The translations under genes and the position numbers were made by a program. Below, in pieces: positions 7,869 through 15,879 of a DNA stretch of 31,087 nucleotides. The notes beneath the pieces are model-generated. The model saw only the letters and a list, made by a program, of their open reading frames with translations. It had not been told where the DNA came from and made no database searches. The stretch is from contig QILZ01000160.1 of the NCBI GenBank assembly GCA_003233545.1, positions 1 to 31,087 of the forward strand, written 5' to 3'. The DNA comes from Spirochaetales bacterium. Its GTDB lineage: Bacteria > Spirochaetota > Spirochaetia > SZUA-6. Position 1 is the first letter of the stretch. Every line of letters begins with the position of its first letter.

Positions 7869-9395
7869 ATGTCCGAAACCCTCCTTGAAATGCGGAAAAT
7901 AACAAAACGATTCCCCGGTGTGCTGGCGAATGACAGAATTTCCTTCGACCTGTTAAGGGGAGAGGTGCATGCATTGGTAGGTGAAAACGGTGCAGGGAAA
8001 ACAACCCTTATGAAGATCCTGTACGGGCTCTATTCTCCCGACAGCGGTTCGATTAGTATAAAAGGCGGGAAGTTATCGATTAAAAATCCCAAAGAGGCAA
8101 TTAACAGCGGTATCGGAATGGTTCATCAGCATTTTATGCTCATTCCCCCTTTTACTGTTCTCGAGAATATAATTATCGGGGAGGAAACACAAAAATTCGG
8201 TATCCTTAACGAAGAAAAACCTGCGGAAAAGATTCGCGGCTTAATGGAGAAGAACGGATTAATCGTAGATATAAATACAAAAGTGGAAGATATACCGGTG
8301 GGGATTCAGCAGCGTGTCGAAATATTAAAGATACTTTACAGAGGTGCTGAAATTCTTGTCTTCGACGAACCCACGGCTGTATTGACTCCCCAGGAAGCGG
8401 AAGAACTCTTTAAAACGTTTCGTCAGTTAACGGCGCAGGGTAAGGGTATTATTTTTATCAGCCACAAACTCGATGAGGTTTTAGAAATTGCAGACAGGAT
8501 TACCGTAATAAGGAAGGGACAGGTTGTTAAGACCCTGGACGGAAACGAAGCATCCAAATCACTTATTGCAGAACTTATGGTGGGTAAACCTGTTCTCCTG
8601 GAAGTTAAAAGGCCGGATGTATCACCGGGGAGAGTAATTCTGGAGGTCAGGAATTTAGACCTGAAAGATTATCGTAAGATAGCCGTACTTAATGATGTAA
8701 GCTTTACCGTTCATTCCGGGGAGGTATACGGTATTGCAGGTGTCGAGGGCAACGGCCAGACGGAACTTATATCGGTAATAGCCGAAGCGGCTCCCATAGA
8801 GCACGGGGATATCCTTCTCGATGGAGAAAGTGTAGTAAACTGGGACGTCAGGAAGCGCAGGGATGCGGGAATAAGCCATATTCCGGAGGACAGGCACAAG
8901 TACGGTTTGCTGCTTCCGTTTACACTTGCCGAAAATCTGACTTTAGGTATGCATCACAAAAAGCCTTTTGTTAACAGCTTTCAGATTATAAACAGGAAGA
9001 AAATACAGGAACATGCAAGAAGGGTTATTTCGATATTCGATATAAGGACGCCTTCCGAGCTGACGCCTGCTCTGGCACTTTCAGGAGGCAACCAGCAGAA
9101 AGTTATTGTGGCGCGTGAACTTTCCGCAGAGCCGAAACTGCTTCTTGCAGCCCAGCCTACCCGCGGGGTCGACATCGGGGCAACGGAATTTATCCATAAT
9201 CAACTTATGGAAGCGAAAAAGGAGGGACGCGCGATATTACTGGTTTCTGCGGATTTAGATGAAGTGATGTCTCTTTCCGACAGGATCGGAGTAATGTATA
9301 AGGGTAAAATTATCAAGGAGTTTACGAGAGAGGAAACAACAAAAGAGGAAATAGGCTTTTACATGATGGGAGAAAAAGAGCATGCCAGGAATTAA
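7869..9395 (+). CDS. Nucleoside-type ABC importer ATPase, two nucleotide-binding domains (NupO/BmpE-like)
   Basis: This 508-residue protein is a fused double ATPase of the ribose/nucleoside importer class. Domain 1 has Walker A GENGAGKTT (38-46), a VGIQQ signature (144-148) and Walker B with the catalytic Glu (LVFDEPTAV, D166/E167). Domain 2 is degenerate: GVEGNGQTEL replaces Walker A, the signature LSGGNQQ (404-410) is intact, but AAQPTRG has Gln in place of the catalytic Glu. One active and one impaired site is usual in this family (for example B. subtilis NupO, formerly YufO). AAAGGA precedes the ATG at a normal distance. The 3' end overlaps the next permease gene by 14 bp, implying coupled translation. 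Confidence 0.94.
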   Translation: MSETLLEMRKITKRFPGVLANDRISFDLLRGEVHALVGENGAGKTTLMKILYGLYSPDSGSISIKGGKLSIKNPKEAINSGIGMVHQHFMLIPPFTVLENIIIGEETQKFGILNEEKPAEKIRGLMEKNGLIVDINTKVEDIPVGIQQRVEILKILYRGAEILVFDEPTAVLTPQEAEELFKTFRQLTAQGKGIIFISHKLDEVLEIADRITVIRKGQVVKTLDGNEASKSLIAELMVGKPVLLEVKRPDVSPGRVILEVRNLDLKDYRKIAVLNDVSFTVHSGEVYGIAGVEGNGQTELISVIAEAAPIEHGDILLDGESVVNWDVRKRRDAGISHIPEDRHKYGLLLPFTLAENLTLGMHHKKPFVNSFQIINRKKIQEHARRVISIFDIRTPSELTPALALSGGNQQKVIVARELSAEPKLLLAAQPTRGVDIGATEFIHNQLMEAKKEGRAILLVSADLDEVMSLSDRIGVMYKGKIIKEFTREETTKEEIGFYMMGEKEHARN

Positions 9396-10488
9396 ACTAA
9401 GATTTGACAGGTATAAACTTCTCGAAATTTTCGCTCCTGTCGCCGGATTTTTAGCGTCTATCGTCGTTCTCCTGATTATAGTTATTGTTGTCGGAGAAAG
9501 CCCGGGCGAGGCTCTCGTGGCAATATATAAATTCAGTTTAAGCAGCAGTGCAAAGGTGGCTACGATACTTTCCGTATCCATTCCTCTCTTCTTTGCCGGT
9601 ATTGCCGTTGCATTTGCGTTTCAGTCCGGGGTTTTTAACATAGGTGCAGAGGGACAGTACTACTTCGGCGGTTTAATCGGTGCCATGGCAGGTATTTATC
9701 TGCACCTTCCCGCTTTTATTCATATACCTGTTGTTATTCTGTTCAGTATGGCAGGCGGAGCTCTTTGGGCCTTGATACCGGCGATTCTTAAGGTAACGAA
9801 GAATGTTCATGAAGTTATTACCACAATCATGTTTAACAGTATTGCATTGGCTCTTGTAAATTATCTGGTAAACGGTCCTCTTTCCGGACTCGGACAGGGG
9901 AAGAGCCTGGAACCGCAGACTGCAAAAATACAGAGTACCGCACTTTTCGGAAAACTGAACGGATTTTTTCGCATGTTAGGTTGGAATGTTCCCGATTATG
10001 TTTACCTCGATTACAGCCTGATAGTTGCTGTTATAACCGGATTTATTGTATGGTTTGTGCTTTTTAGAATGAGACACGGTTTCGAAATAAGGGCTATCGG
10101 TATCTCTCTCGATGTATCACGATACTCAGGCATGAAAGTAAAGCAGCTTCAGCTTTCCGCATTTGTAATAAGCGGGGCTTTAAGCGGTTTAATCGGGCTT
10201 CAGGAAATTTTTGCGATCCGGGGTTATTATACGTATGGAATAGCATCCGGCCTGGGTTTCGACGGAATCGCGATTGCCCTTATCGGTAAAAATTCTCCGC
10301 TTGGAGTCGTATTTGCCTCTCTGCTCTTTGCATTTTTAAAACAGGCCGGTTATGGGCTGCAGTTTTATACTTCCGTTCCGAATTCTGTTATATATGTTAT
10401 TACGGGTCTGATGATTCTCTTTATTGTCGTAATAAATGAGATTGTAGCAGCGTACATACGTACTCTCAGAAAGAAGGAGGCGGTTTAG
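9382..10488 (+). CDS. Nucleoside-type ABC importer permease (NupP/BmpF-like)
   Basis: This 368-residue inner-membrane protein belongs to the branched-chain/ribose-type permease family (BPD_transp_2). Around nine hydrophobic segments are visible. FNIGAEGQYYFGG near residue 85 and GLGFDGIAIALIGKNSPLG near 290 are diagnostic for the larger permease of purine-nucleoside systems. It pairs with the 291-residue permease encoded 1 bp downstream. The gene starts inside the ATPase gene; GGGAG lies upstream of the ATG. The signs of a complete four-component importer (binding protein, ATPase, two permeases) in one orientation make the assignment strong; the nucleoside specificity is by family, not shown directly. 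Confidence 0.93.
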   Translation: MPGIKLRFDRYKLLEIFAPVAGFLASIVVLLIIVIVVGESPGEALVAIYKFSLSSSAKVATILSVSIPLFFAGIAVAFAFQSGVFNIGAEGQYYFGGLIGAMAGIYLHLPAFIHIPVVILFSMAGGALWALIPAILKVTKNVHEVITTIMFNSIALALVNYLVNGPLSGLGQGKSLEPQTAKIQSTALFGKLNGFFRMLGWNVPDYVYLDYSLIVAVITGFIVWFVLFRMRHGFEIRAIGISLDVSRYSGMKVKQLQLSAFVISGALSGLIGLQEIFAIRGYYTYGIASGLGFDGIAIALIGKNSPLGVVFASLLFAFLKQAGYGLQFYTSVPNSVIYVITGLMILFIVVINEIVAAYIRTLRKKEAV

Positions 10489-10489
10489 T

Positions 10490-11365
10490 ATGGATTTATC
10501 TTTTATTCTGTTTTTCTTTGTCAAGGGTCTGGAAATATCCTCACCCATCGCATTTGCCGCTTTAGGAGCTGTTTTTTCCGAAAGGAGCGGTGTCGTTAAT
10601 ATTGCCCTCGAGGGCATAATGATAGTTACTACCTTCACAATTGTATGGGCGGCAATAGCCCTTCACAGTATATGGCTCGGCGTGTTATTCGCCATTGTGG
10701 CGGGTTCTCTTGTTGCTTTAATTCATGCTGTTGTGAGTGTTACTTTCAGAGTCGATCAGATTGTTTCCGGAGTGGCGATTAATATTTTCGCAGTCGGCCT
10801 TTCGCGTTTTTTATCGCAGAAGGTTTTCGGCCAGGAAACTCAGACACCGACCAATGCCTATCTTTTCCCACAGTTTCTCGGCATCAATTCCATGGCCTTT
10901 CTGCTTATTCCCATTGCTCTTATAGGCTGGTTTGTGCTCTACAGAACTGTTTTCGGACTAAGGCTGCGGACTGTCGGTGAAAATCCGGAAGCTGCCGATA
11001 CCCTGGGTTTAAATGTATACGGTCTCCGTTATGCGGGAGTCATCATCAGCGGGGCACTCTGCGGATTGTCCGCTGCAACGCTGTTTCCTTCCCAGTGGAT
11101 ATCCGGCATGACAGCGGGGAGGGGTTATATTGCACTTGCTGCCATGATTTTCGGGAGATGGGACCCTGTCGGGGCTGTTCTTGCTTCACTTTTATTCGGA
11201 TATGCGGATACCTTTAGAATAATGTTCGAAACAAAGATTCCAATACCGGGTCAGTTTGTTCAGATGTTCCCCTATGTTCTCGCTGTGGTTGTTCTTGCCG
11301 GCATGGTCGGCAAGGCACGTGCGCCGGCTGCAGACGGAAAACCTTATGAGAAGGGCGAGGATTAA
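10490..11365 (+). CDS. Nucleoside-type ABC importer permease (NupQ/BmpG-like)
   Basis: This is the second, shorter permease (291 residues) of the same importer. It opens with LEISSPIAFAALGAVFSERSG followed by NIALEGIMI, a signature of the family, and has GENPEAADTLGLNVYGLRY in the cytoplasmic loop and AGRGYIALAAMIFGRWDPVG near residue 205. About eight hydrophobic segments are visible. The ATG follows the previous stop codon by a single base, with GGAGG just upstream inside the previous gene, so translation is coupled. It is the last gene of the transporter unit; the convergent EamA gene follows 24 bp later. Confidence 0.93.
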   Translation: MDLSFILFFFVKGLEISSPIAFAALGAVFSERSGVVNIALEGIMIVTTFTIVWAAIALHSIWLGVLFAIVAGSLVALIHAVVSVTFRVDQIVSGVAINIFAVGLSRFLSQKVFGQETQTPTNAYLFPQFLGINSMAFLLIPIALIGWFVLYRTVFGLRLRTVGENPEAADTLGLNVYGLRYAGVIISGALCGLSAATLFPSQWISGMTAGRGYIALAAMIFGRWDPVGAVLASLLFGYADTFRIMFETKIPIPGQFVQMFPYVLAVVVLAGMVGKARAPAADGKPYEKGED

Positions 11366-11373
11366 GGATAAGG

Positions 11374-11389
11374 AACGGGATTGCCCGTT
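11374..11389. terminator. Small hairpin between convergent genes
   Basis: AACGGG (11374-11379) and CCCGTT (11384-11389) form a 6-bp stem with a 4-nt loop in the 24-bp gap between the permease stop and the EamA stop. There is only a short T run on the plus side. It may act as a weak bidirectional terminator. Confidence 0.35.
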
Positions 11390-12267
11390 TAACCCGCAGT
11401 AATGCCGACCATTATCAGGCCGAGGATAATAAGCATAATGCCGAGTATGTGTGTAAGTGTAATCTTTTCCTTAAGAAACCTGACTGCAAGAAGAACGGTA
11501 ACAGCCGGATACACCGATGAAACGGGTGCAACAAGCGAAGCTTTCCCGGTATTAAAAGCGAGCAGGAGCAGTACAAAACCGAAAAGGTTTAAAATAAGGC
11601 CGGACAGGGTAGGGATGCTATGTTTAAACATCTCCCTTGGAACGGGACGGTTTTTAATATCAACGGCATAATTTACACCGGAAAACAGGTTGGCTACCGG
11701 GACTATTAATATTAGATAGTTGAATATTCCGTCACGGTCTATTGCAAATTTTGCTAAAAAATCACCCGTTCCGAGAAAAAGAGCGCCGAGAATTCCCCAC
11801 AGCACCCATGTCCTGCTTTTTAAAACCGGGGCTTTTGTGTCTTTTGCCGGTTTTCTTATCTTTTTCTCCGGTAATGCAATGGAAACACCTCCTGCAAGGA
11901 CCAATGCAATCGATAAGTACTGCAGCGATAGAAGGCGTTCACTCAGGAAGATGTGAGCTAAGAGGATGGTAATAACAGGATAACCAGCTACAAGGGTGCC
12001 TGTTAATGAAATCTGGCCTTTGGAGATCGAATAGTAGAATATCTGGTAGAGGAGTGATGCCAGGGCAATGTATAAAAGCGAATCAAATGTAAATACTCTG
12101 CTGCCGGAACCTATAATGAAAGCCGCGGGAATGTAGATGATAACCGTAAGGGCATTATTAATTATATTGCTCCACAGGGGAGGGATGTTTTCGAAGCCTT
12201 TTTTTACAAGAATGGAGCCTGTCGACCAGCAGAGAGCCGCTGAAAGTGAAAGTGTAAACCAGTTCAT
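11389..12267 (-). CDS. EamA-family (DMT superfamily) membrane transporter
   Basis: This 292-residue protein has ten predicted membrane segments in two homologous halves, the layout of the EamA/RhaT drug-metabolite transporter superfamily. Each half ends with the characteristic region: GTLVAGYPVITILLAHIFLSERL in the first and ASLVAPVSSVYPAVTVLLAVRFLKEKI in the second. A charged cytoplasmic loop (about 135-150) joins them. Members export amino acids, metabolites or drugs; substrate cannot be told here. No Shine-Dalgarno precedes the ATG, and a predicted promoter ends 8 nt upstream, suggesting a leaderless transcript. It is a single gene, convergent with the ABC system. Confidence 0.88.
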   Translation of the reverse strand: MNWFTLSLSAALCWSTGSILVKKGFENIPPLWSNIINNALTVIIYIPAAFIIGSGSRVFTFDSLLYIALASLLYQIFYYSISKGQISLTGTLVAGYPVITILLAHIFLSERLLSLQYLSIALVLAGGVSIALPEKKIRKPAKDTKAPVLKSRTWVLWGILGALFLGTGDFLAKFAIDRDGIFNYLILIVPVANLFSGVNYAVDIKNRPVPREMFKHSIPTLSGLILNLFGFVLLLLAFNTGKASLVAPVSSVYPAVTVLLAVRFLKEKITLTHILGIMLIILGLIMVGITAG

Positions 12268-12275
12268 GATTTGTT

Positions 12276-12305
12276 ACAGTACAGGAATTGCTTAAATCCT
12301 ATCAA
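12276..12305 (-). promoter_or_regulatory. Predicted sigma-70 promoter of the EamA gene, leaderless type
   Basis: On the minus strand TTGATA (12305-12300), 18 bp, TACTGT (12281-12276). The -10 box ends 8 nt before the ATG at 12267, so transcription would begin at or next to the start codon. No Shine-Dalgarno is present. Confidence 0.5.
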
Positions 12306-12351
12306 GCTCTTTAAGTCTTTTCCAGTACATTTTTCTCCGGATCATTAACAC

Positions 12352-12380
12352 TTGCATAACAATGTCCGTTTATCTAAAAT
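12352..12380 (+). promoter_or_regulatory. Predicted sigma-70 promoter of the ABM-domain gene
   Basis: TTGCAT (12352-12357), 17 bp, TAAAAT (12375-12380). A start near 12387 leaves a leader of about 20 nt containing GGAGG ahead of the ATG at 12408. Confidence 0.6.
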
Positions 12381-12407
12381 AGTTAATAAAATACCGGAGG
12401 TTAAGAT

Positions 12408-12716
12408 ATGATTGTCAGGGTAATAAATGTCTATGTAAAACACGGTTTTGACATGGAATTCATAAAAGCCTGTAAGGAAAACCGGGCAGGTTCAATTAGA
12501 GAACAGGGGATTTTAAGGTTCGATGTGCTTCAGGATTCCGGTGATTCCCTTCATTTTATCCTTTATGAGGTCTATAAGGATGAATCCGCAGCCGGGGATC
12601 ATAAAAATACATCACATTATAAGAAATGGCGTAACGCCGTGGAGCCCTGGATGGTAAAACCGAGAGAAAGTACATCGTGTATTGTCATAGCTCCGGTAGA
12701 AGACCCGGCCTGGTAA
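12408..12716 (+). CDS. Antibiotic-biosynthesis-monooxygenase (ABM) domain protein, LsrG-like
   Basis: This 102-residue protein covers one ABM domain, a dimeric alpha+beta barrel. The central stretch (IREQGILRFDVLQDSGD, then YEVYKDESAAGDHKNTSHYKKW) closely follows the pattern of LsrG, the isomerase that processes phosphorylated autoinducer-2, including the conserved His in DHK.T.HY. Related proteins are quinol monooxygenases or heme-degrading enzymes, and no lsr genes lie nearby, so AI-2 processing is only a possibility. A promoter and a strong GGAGG ribosome binding site support the start. It appears to be a single-gene unit between the EamA gene and the amt operon. Confidence 0.85.
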   Translation: MIVRVINVYVKHGFDMEFIKACKENRAGSIREQGILRFDVLQDSGDSLHFILYEVYKDESAAGDHKNTSHYKKWRNAVEPWMVKPRESTSCIVIAPVEDPAW

Positions 12717-12724
12717 ATAATATC

Positions 12725-12738
12725 CTACATTTTTGTAG
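12725..12738 (+). terminator. Weak hairpin after the ABM gene
   Basis: CTACA (12725-12729) and TGTAG (12734-12738) form a 5-bp stem with a TTTT loop, 8 bp after the stop codon. The downstream T tract is interrupted (CCCATTTTGTTT), so termination is uncertain. Confidence 0.3.
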
Positions 12739-12773
12739 CCCATTTTGTTTAAAAATACATATTCGTAATATTT

Positions 12774-12787
12774 CTGCAGTTCTGCAG
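12774..12787 (+). promoter_or_regulatory. Paired CTGCAG palindromes, candidate activator site for the sigma-54 promoter
   Basis: Two CTGCAG hexamers (12774-12779 and 12782-12787) lie 8 bp apart, about 100 bp upstream of the sigma-54 promoter, the usual distance for an enhancer-binding protein such as NtrC. The match to the classical NtrC consensus is poor, so the assignment rests on symmetry and position. Confidence 0.3.
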
Positions 12788-12878
12788 TCCGCCTTTAAAT
12801 GATTTTATGGAAGGCAGATATGATTTATTTAACTACAACGTCGAGAGATAAATGATATTAACTTATTTTGTATTAAGA

Positions 12879-12894
12879 TGGCACCTTTATTGCT
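12879..12894 (+). promoter_or_regulatory. Sigma-54 (RpoN) promoter of amt-PII
   Basis: TGGCAC (12879-12884), 5 bp, TTGCT (12890-12894). The invariant GG (-24) and GC (-12) are present with the exact 12-bp offset. Predicted transcription start is about 12905, giving a leader of about 32 nt before the ATG at 12937. Location upstream of an ammonium transporter fits known nitrogen control by RpoN and an enhancer-binding activator. Confidence 0.88.
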
Positions 12895-12936
12895 ATACCT
12901 TTATAAAAATATATTATGAAAGGTGGTTTAACTATC

Positions 12937-14250
12937 ATGAAAAAATTCGGTGTTATTTTAATACTGGCTTTAATCTTTTTTACAGCCGGTGGGATGGTTT
13001 TTGCTGAAGGATCCGCTGCCGATACTGTAAAGCTTTTGAGCAGTTCCATTACAATGATCTGGCTTATAATAATGGGGGCTCTTGTCTTTTTTATGCAGGC
13101 AGGTTTTGCAATGGTAGAGACGGGTTTAACGAGAGCAAAAAATGCAAGCAATATTATGATGAAGAATCTTATGGATTTTTCAGTAGGGGCTATTATTTAT
13201 TGGGCCGTCGGCTGGGCTATCATGTATGGGGGCTTAAAGGAGGTCTTTTTAGCCGGTGCGGACAGCACCACATTTCGGGACTGGATGTTTCAGGTTGTAT
13301 TTGCAGCTACTGCCGCTACGATAGTTTCAGGTTCAATGGCGGGAAGAACAAAATTCAAGGCTTACCTTTTTTACAGTTTATTTATTTCAGGCATAATCTA
13401 CCCGGTTTCCGGTCACTGGATATGGGGCGGCGGCTGGCTTGCAAAGCTTAATTTTCATGATTTTGCAGGTTCTACCGTTGTACATTCCGTAGGCGGATGG
13501 GCTGCATTGATGGGTGCGCTGATCTTAGGGGCAAGGAAGGGAAAATATGTAAAGGTGGACGGTAAAGTTCATGTAAAGGCTATCCCTGGTCATAACATGC
13601 CCCTCGCCGCGCTGGGAGTTTTTATACTCTGGTTCGGATGGTACGGATTTAATGCAGGAAGCACTTTAGACGGAACAAGTATGGATATCGCCGTTGTCGC
13701 TGTTAATACGACACTGGCAGGGGCTGCCGGTGCTTTCGGTGCAATGCTGATTTCCTGGATTCTATTCGGTAAACCTGATCCGAGCATGTCCTTAAATGGT
13801 GCTCTTGCAGGGCTTGTCGGAATAACGGCGGGAGCTTTAGTGTCGTCACCTTTAGGTGCCGTTATTGTAGGTTTGATATCCGGTATGATCGTTGTACTGT
13901 CAGTTCGTTTTATAGATTATGTTTTACACATCGATGACCCTGTGGGTGCTATTTCCTGTCATGGTGTCTGCGGAGCATGGGGAACCCTTGCAGTAGGGCT
14001 GTTTGCAACCGGAGAACGTGGTGGAATAACCGGATTGTTGTACGGCGGCGGTATTCGCCAGCTTTTTATCCAGTCCATCGGAATAGTTTCTGTTTTCCTC
14101 TGGATGATCGCAGCGACAACCATCCTCTTTTTAGCTATTAAAATTATTATAGGCTTAAGAGTCACCGAAGAAGAGGAACTCCAGGGACTGGATATAAGCG
14201 AGCATAATACCGAATCGTACTATGGATTTCAAATCTTTCAGAATCAATAA
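12937..14250 (+). CDS. amt: Ammonium transporter, Amt/MEP/Rh family
   Basis: This 437-residue inner-membrane protein conducts ammonium/ammonia. A signal peptide (residues 1-23, ending GMVFA) precedes eleven membrane segments, as in AmtB. The pore histidine pair is H183 (STVVHSVGG) and H342 (ISCHGVCGAWG); MQAGFAMVETGLTRAKN (about 53-69) and the PII-contacting C-terminal tail (TEEEELQGLDISEHNTESYYGF) are typical. I chose the ATG at 12937, not 12916, because AAAGGTGG (12919-12926) lies 10 nt before it and because the signal peptide starts there. It is preceded by a sigma-54 promoter and followed 23 bp later by a P-II gene, the usual amtB-glnK pair, so expression should rise when nitrogen is limiting. 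Confidence 0.97.
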   Translation: MKKFGVILILALIFFTAGGMVFAEGSAADTVKLLSSSITMIWLIIMGALVFFMQAGFAMVETGLTRAKNASNIMMKNLMDFSVGAIIYWAVGWAIMYGGLKEVFLAGADSTTFRDWMFQVVFAATAATIVSGSMAGRTKFKAYLFYSLFISGIIYPVSGHWIWGGGWLAKLNFHDFAGSTVVHSVGGWAALMGALILGARKGKYVKVDGKVHVKAIPGHNMPLAALGVFILWFGWYGFNAGSTLDGTSMDIAVVAVNTTLAGAAGAFGAMLISWILFGKPDPSMSLNGALAGLVGITAGALVSSPLGAVIVGLISGMIVVLSVRFIDYVLHIDDPVGAISCHGVCGAWGTLAVGLFATGERGGITGLLYGGGIRQLFIQSIGIVSVFLWMIAATTILFLAIKIIIGLRVTEEEELQGLDISEHNTESYYGFQIFQNQ

Positions 14251-14273
14251 AAATAATAGTTAAGGAGTATTAA

Positions 14274-14615
14274 ATGAAACTTATTATTGCATATATACAA
14301 CCGCACAAATTAAATAGTGTAAAACAGGAACTTTACAAAGAAGAGGTTTATAAGATGTCGATTACAAATGCCCTTGGCTGTGGTCAGCAGAAGGGATATA
14401 AGGAATCCTACAGAGGAGTCGATATCGAGGTTAATCTGCTGAAAAAGATAAGAATAGAAATAGCGGTAAACGATAATTTTATGGAACGGACCGTTAATGC
14501 TATTATAAATGGTGCAAGAACGGAAAAGATAGGAGACGGAAAGATATTTATTCTCAACATAGAGGAAACAATCAGAATCAGAAACGGGGATAGGGGCGGG
14601 CCGGCTATCGGCTGA
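14274..14615 (+). CDS. P-II family nitrogen regulatory protein (GlnK-like, no Tyr51)
   Basis: This 113-residue protein is a trimeric sensor of ATP/ADP and 2-oxoglutarate that probably blocks the Amt channel encoded upstream. Core signatures are present: GCGQQKGY (35-42) at the nucleotide site, the T-loop with ESYRG (Y46), the B-loop GARTEKIGDGKIF (about 80-93), and the C-terminal IRIRNGDRG. Residue 51, the Tyr that GlnD uridylylates in proteobacterial PII, is Ile here (RGVDIEV), so that modification cannot occur at this position. AAGGAG precedes the ATG. Same operon as amt. Confidence 0.95.
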   Translation: MKLIIAYIQPHKLNSVKQELYKEEVYKMSITNALGCGQQKGYKESYRGVDIEVNLLKKIRIEIAVNDNFMERTVNAIINGARTEKIGDGKIFILNIEETIRIRNGDRGGPAIG

Positions 14616-14621
14616 TTAACA

Positions 14622-14690
14622 GGCATGGAATCTGCAAGGATACGGCCGGGGTTGTTGTACCATTAATCGGGGTATTACCATGCCCGGCCG
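14622..14690. repeat. Interleaved inverted repeats between convergent PII and GT2 genes
   Basis: GGCATGG (14622-14628) is complementary to CCATGCC (14678-14684), and CGGCCGGG (14643-14650) to CCCGGCCG (14683-14690). The arms occur in the order A, B, A', B' and share two bases, so the two helices are alternatives. No T tract follows on either strand. This may be an unusual bidirectional boundary structure. Confidence 0.4.
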
Positions 14691-15874
14691 GAACTCCTTA
14701 GTTTAAAGAACTGATATATTCCGTATATGTAGCTCATAAAACCTACGGAGATAAAGACCGGAAAATAAGCAAGGGAAAAGGGGATAACAAGAAATAATTT
14801 ATACCATTCTTTTCTGTGGGACATGTTGATAATAACATAAGGAATAGAAAAGAGCGGATAGAGAAAATAGAGCATTACTCCCTTAAAGAGTGTAAATCCC
14901 TCTGTTAGTTTCATTAAACCGAAAGAGGTAAGTATCGAAAATCCGATCTGCCTGAAGTAGTGAAACAATTTCAGCATGTTTTCGAAGAAAAGAATGTTAT
15001 GAGTCATTGCAATGGCAAAGGATATTGTTAAAAGTGCGTAGGTAGTTGTAAAAAGCAGAAATATGGGATGAAGGATAAAAAACGGGAAGTGTTTAATTAC
15101 GTTCTGCATGCCTCCTGCTCCCCACCGTATTTTCTGCTTAAACCAATCCTTTAGATGTACGGGGACAGCAGAGAATACAAAGGAACTTGCCTCCTCTACT
15201 CTCCAACCGGATTTTCCGAGTTTTAAAGCAAGGTCCATATCCTCTATAAGTGCATTTTCAGAGAGCATCTCGACGTTTTCGAAGGCTTTCCTTTTAAAAG
15301 CCATACATCCGCCCCAGAGGCTTATTGTGGATTTTGTATTGTAGGCTGTCTGCAGCAGACTTATCATTCCGTATTCTATTTCCTGCATCCTCGCTAAAAA
15401 GCCCCGGTTAACCGGTTTATACCGGCAGCTCGTAGCACCTACGGAATCCGATTCCAGCCTCGAGAGCATATCCGTTACAGCTTTTTTATTAAGCTGGGTA
15501 TCCGAGTCCACAACGAATATTATTTCTCCTTTTGTATAGTGAAATGCATTATTGATCGATTTAACCTTTCCGAGGTTAACGCTGTTGTGTATTATACGAA
15601 AGTTATAGATCCGATGGAGAGAGTTAAGTATTTGTCCTGTTTTTTTATCACTGTTGTCGTCGACAACGATTAATTCTATTTTATCCCTGTTATACGACAT
15701 GTAAATACTTTCTATGGTACTCTCCAATGTATCGGAATCATGGTATGTAGGTACGATAACGGATATAAACGGATTGCCCTTTAAGTATCGCTTTTTACTA
15801 TAATCCATAAGTGTTAAAATAATAATAGATGTGAAAAACAGGATAAAAATACCGAAAACTATCGTATTCCACAT
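14675..15874 (-). CDS. Membrane family-2 glycosyltransferase, processive type
   Basis: This 399-residue protein has one N-terminal membrane segment (about 5-23), a cytoplasmic GT-A domain (35-255) and about four C-terminal membrane segments. The catalytic motifs of polymerising beta-glycosyltransferases are all visible: VVDDNSD (D72/D73), VDSDT (D123, D125; metal), IEDMDL (E211/D212) and QKIRW (Q247, R250, W251), the last typical of cellulose, hyaluronan and poly-GlcNAc synthases. It probably makes or extends an envelope or exopolysaccharide glycan; the sugar cannot be deduced. It starts 5 bp after the DsrE gene, with no good Shine-Dalgarno, suggesting coupled translation. Confidence 0.9.
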   Translation of the reverse strand: MWNTIVFGIFILFFTSIIILTLMDYSKKRYLKGNPFISVIVPTYHDSDTLESTIESIYMSYNRDKIELIVVDDNSDKKTGQILNSLHRIYNFRIIHNSVNLGKVKSINNAFHYTKGEIIFVVDSDTQLNKKAVTDMLSRLESDSVGATSCRYKPVNRGFLARMQEIEYGMISLLQTAYNTKSTISLWGGCMAFKRKAFENVEMLSENALIEDMDLALKLGKSGWRVEEASSFVFSAVPVHLKDWFKQKIRWGAGGMQNVIKHFPFFILHPIFLLFTTTYALLTISFAIAMTHNILFFENMLKLFHYFRQIGFSILTSFGLMKLTEGFTLFKGVMLYFLYPLFSIPYVIINMSHRKEWYKLFLVIPFSLAYFPVFISVGFMSYIYGIYQFFKLRSSGRAW

Positions 15875-15879
15875 AGGTG

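Noticed and set aside
12916..12936. Upstream ATG for amt
   Set aside because: It overlaps the Shine-Dalgarno of the ATG at 12937, where a normal signal peptide begins.
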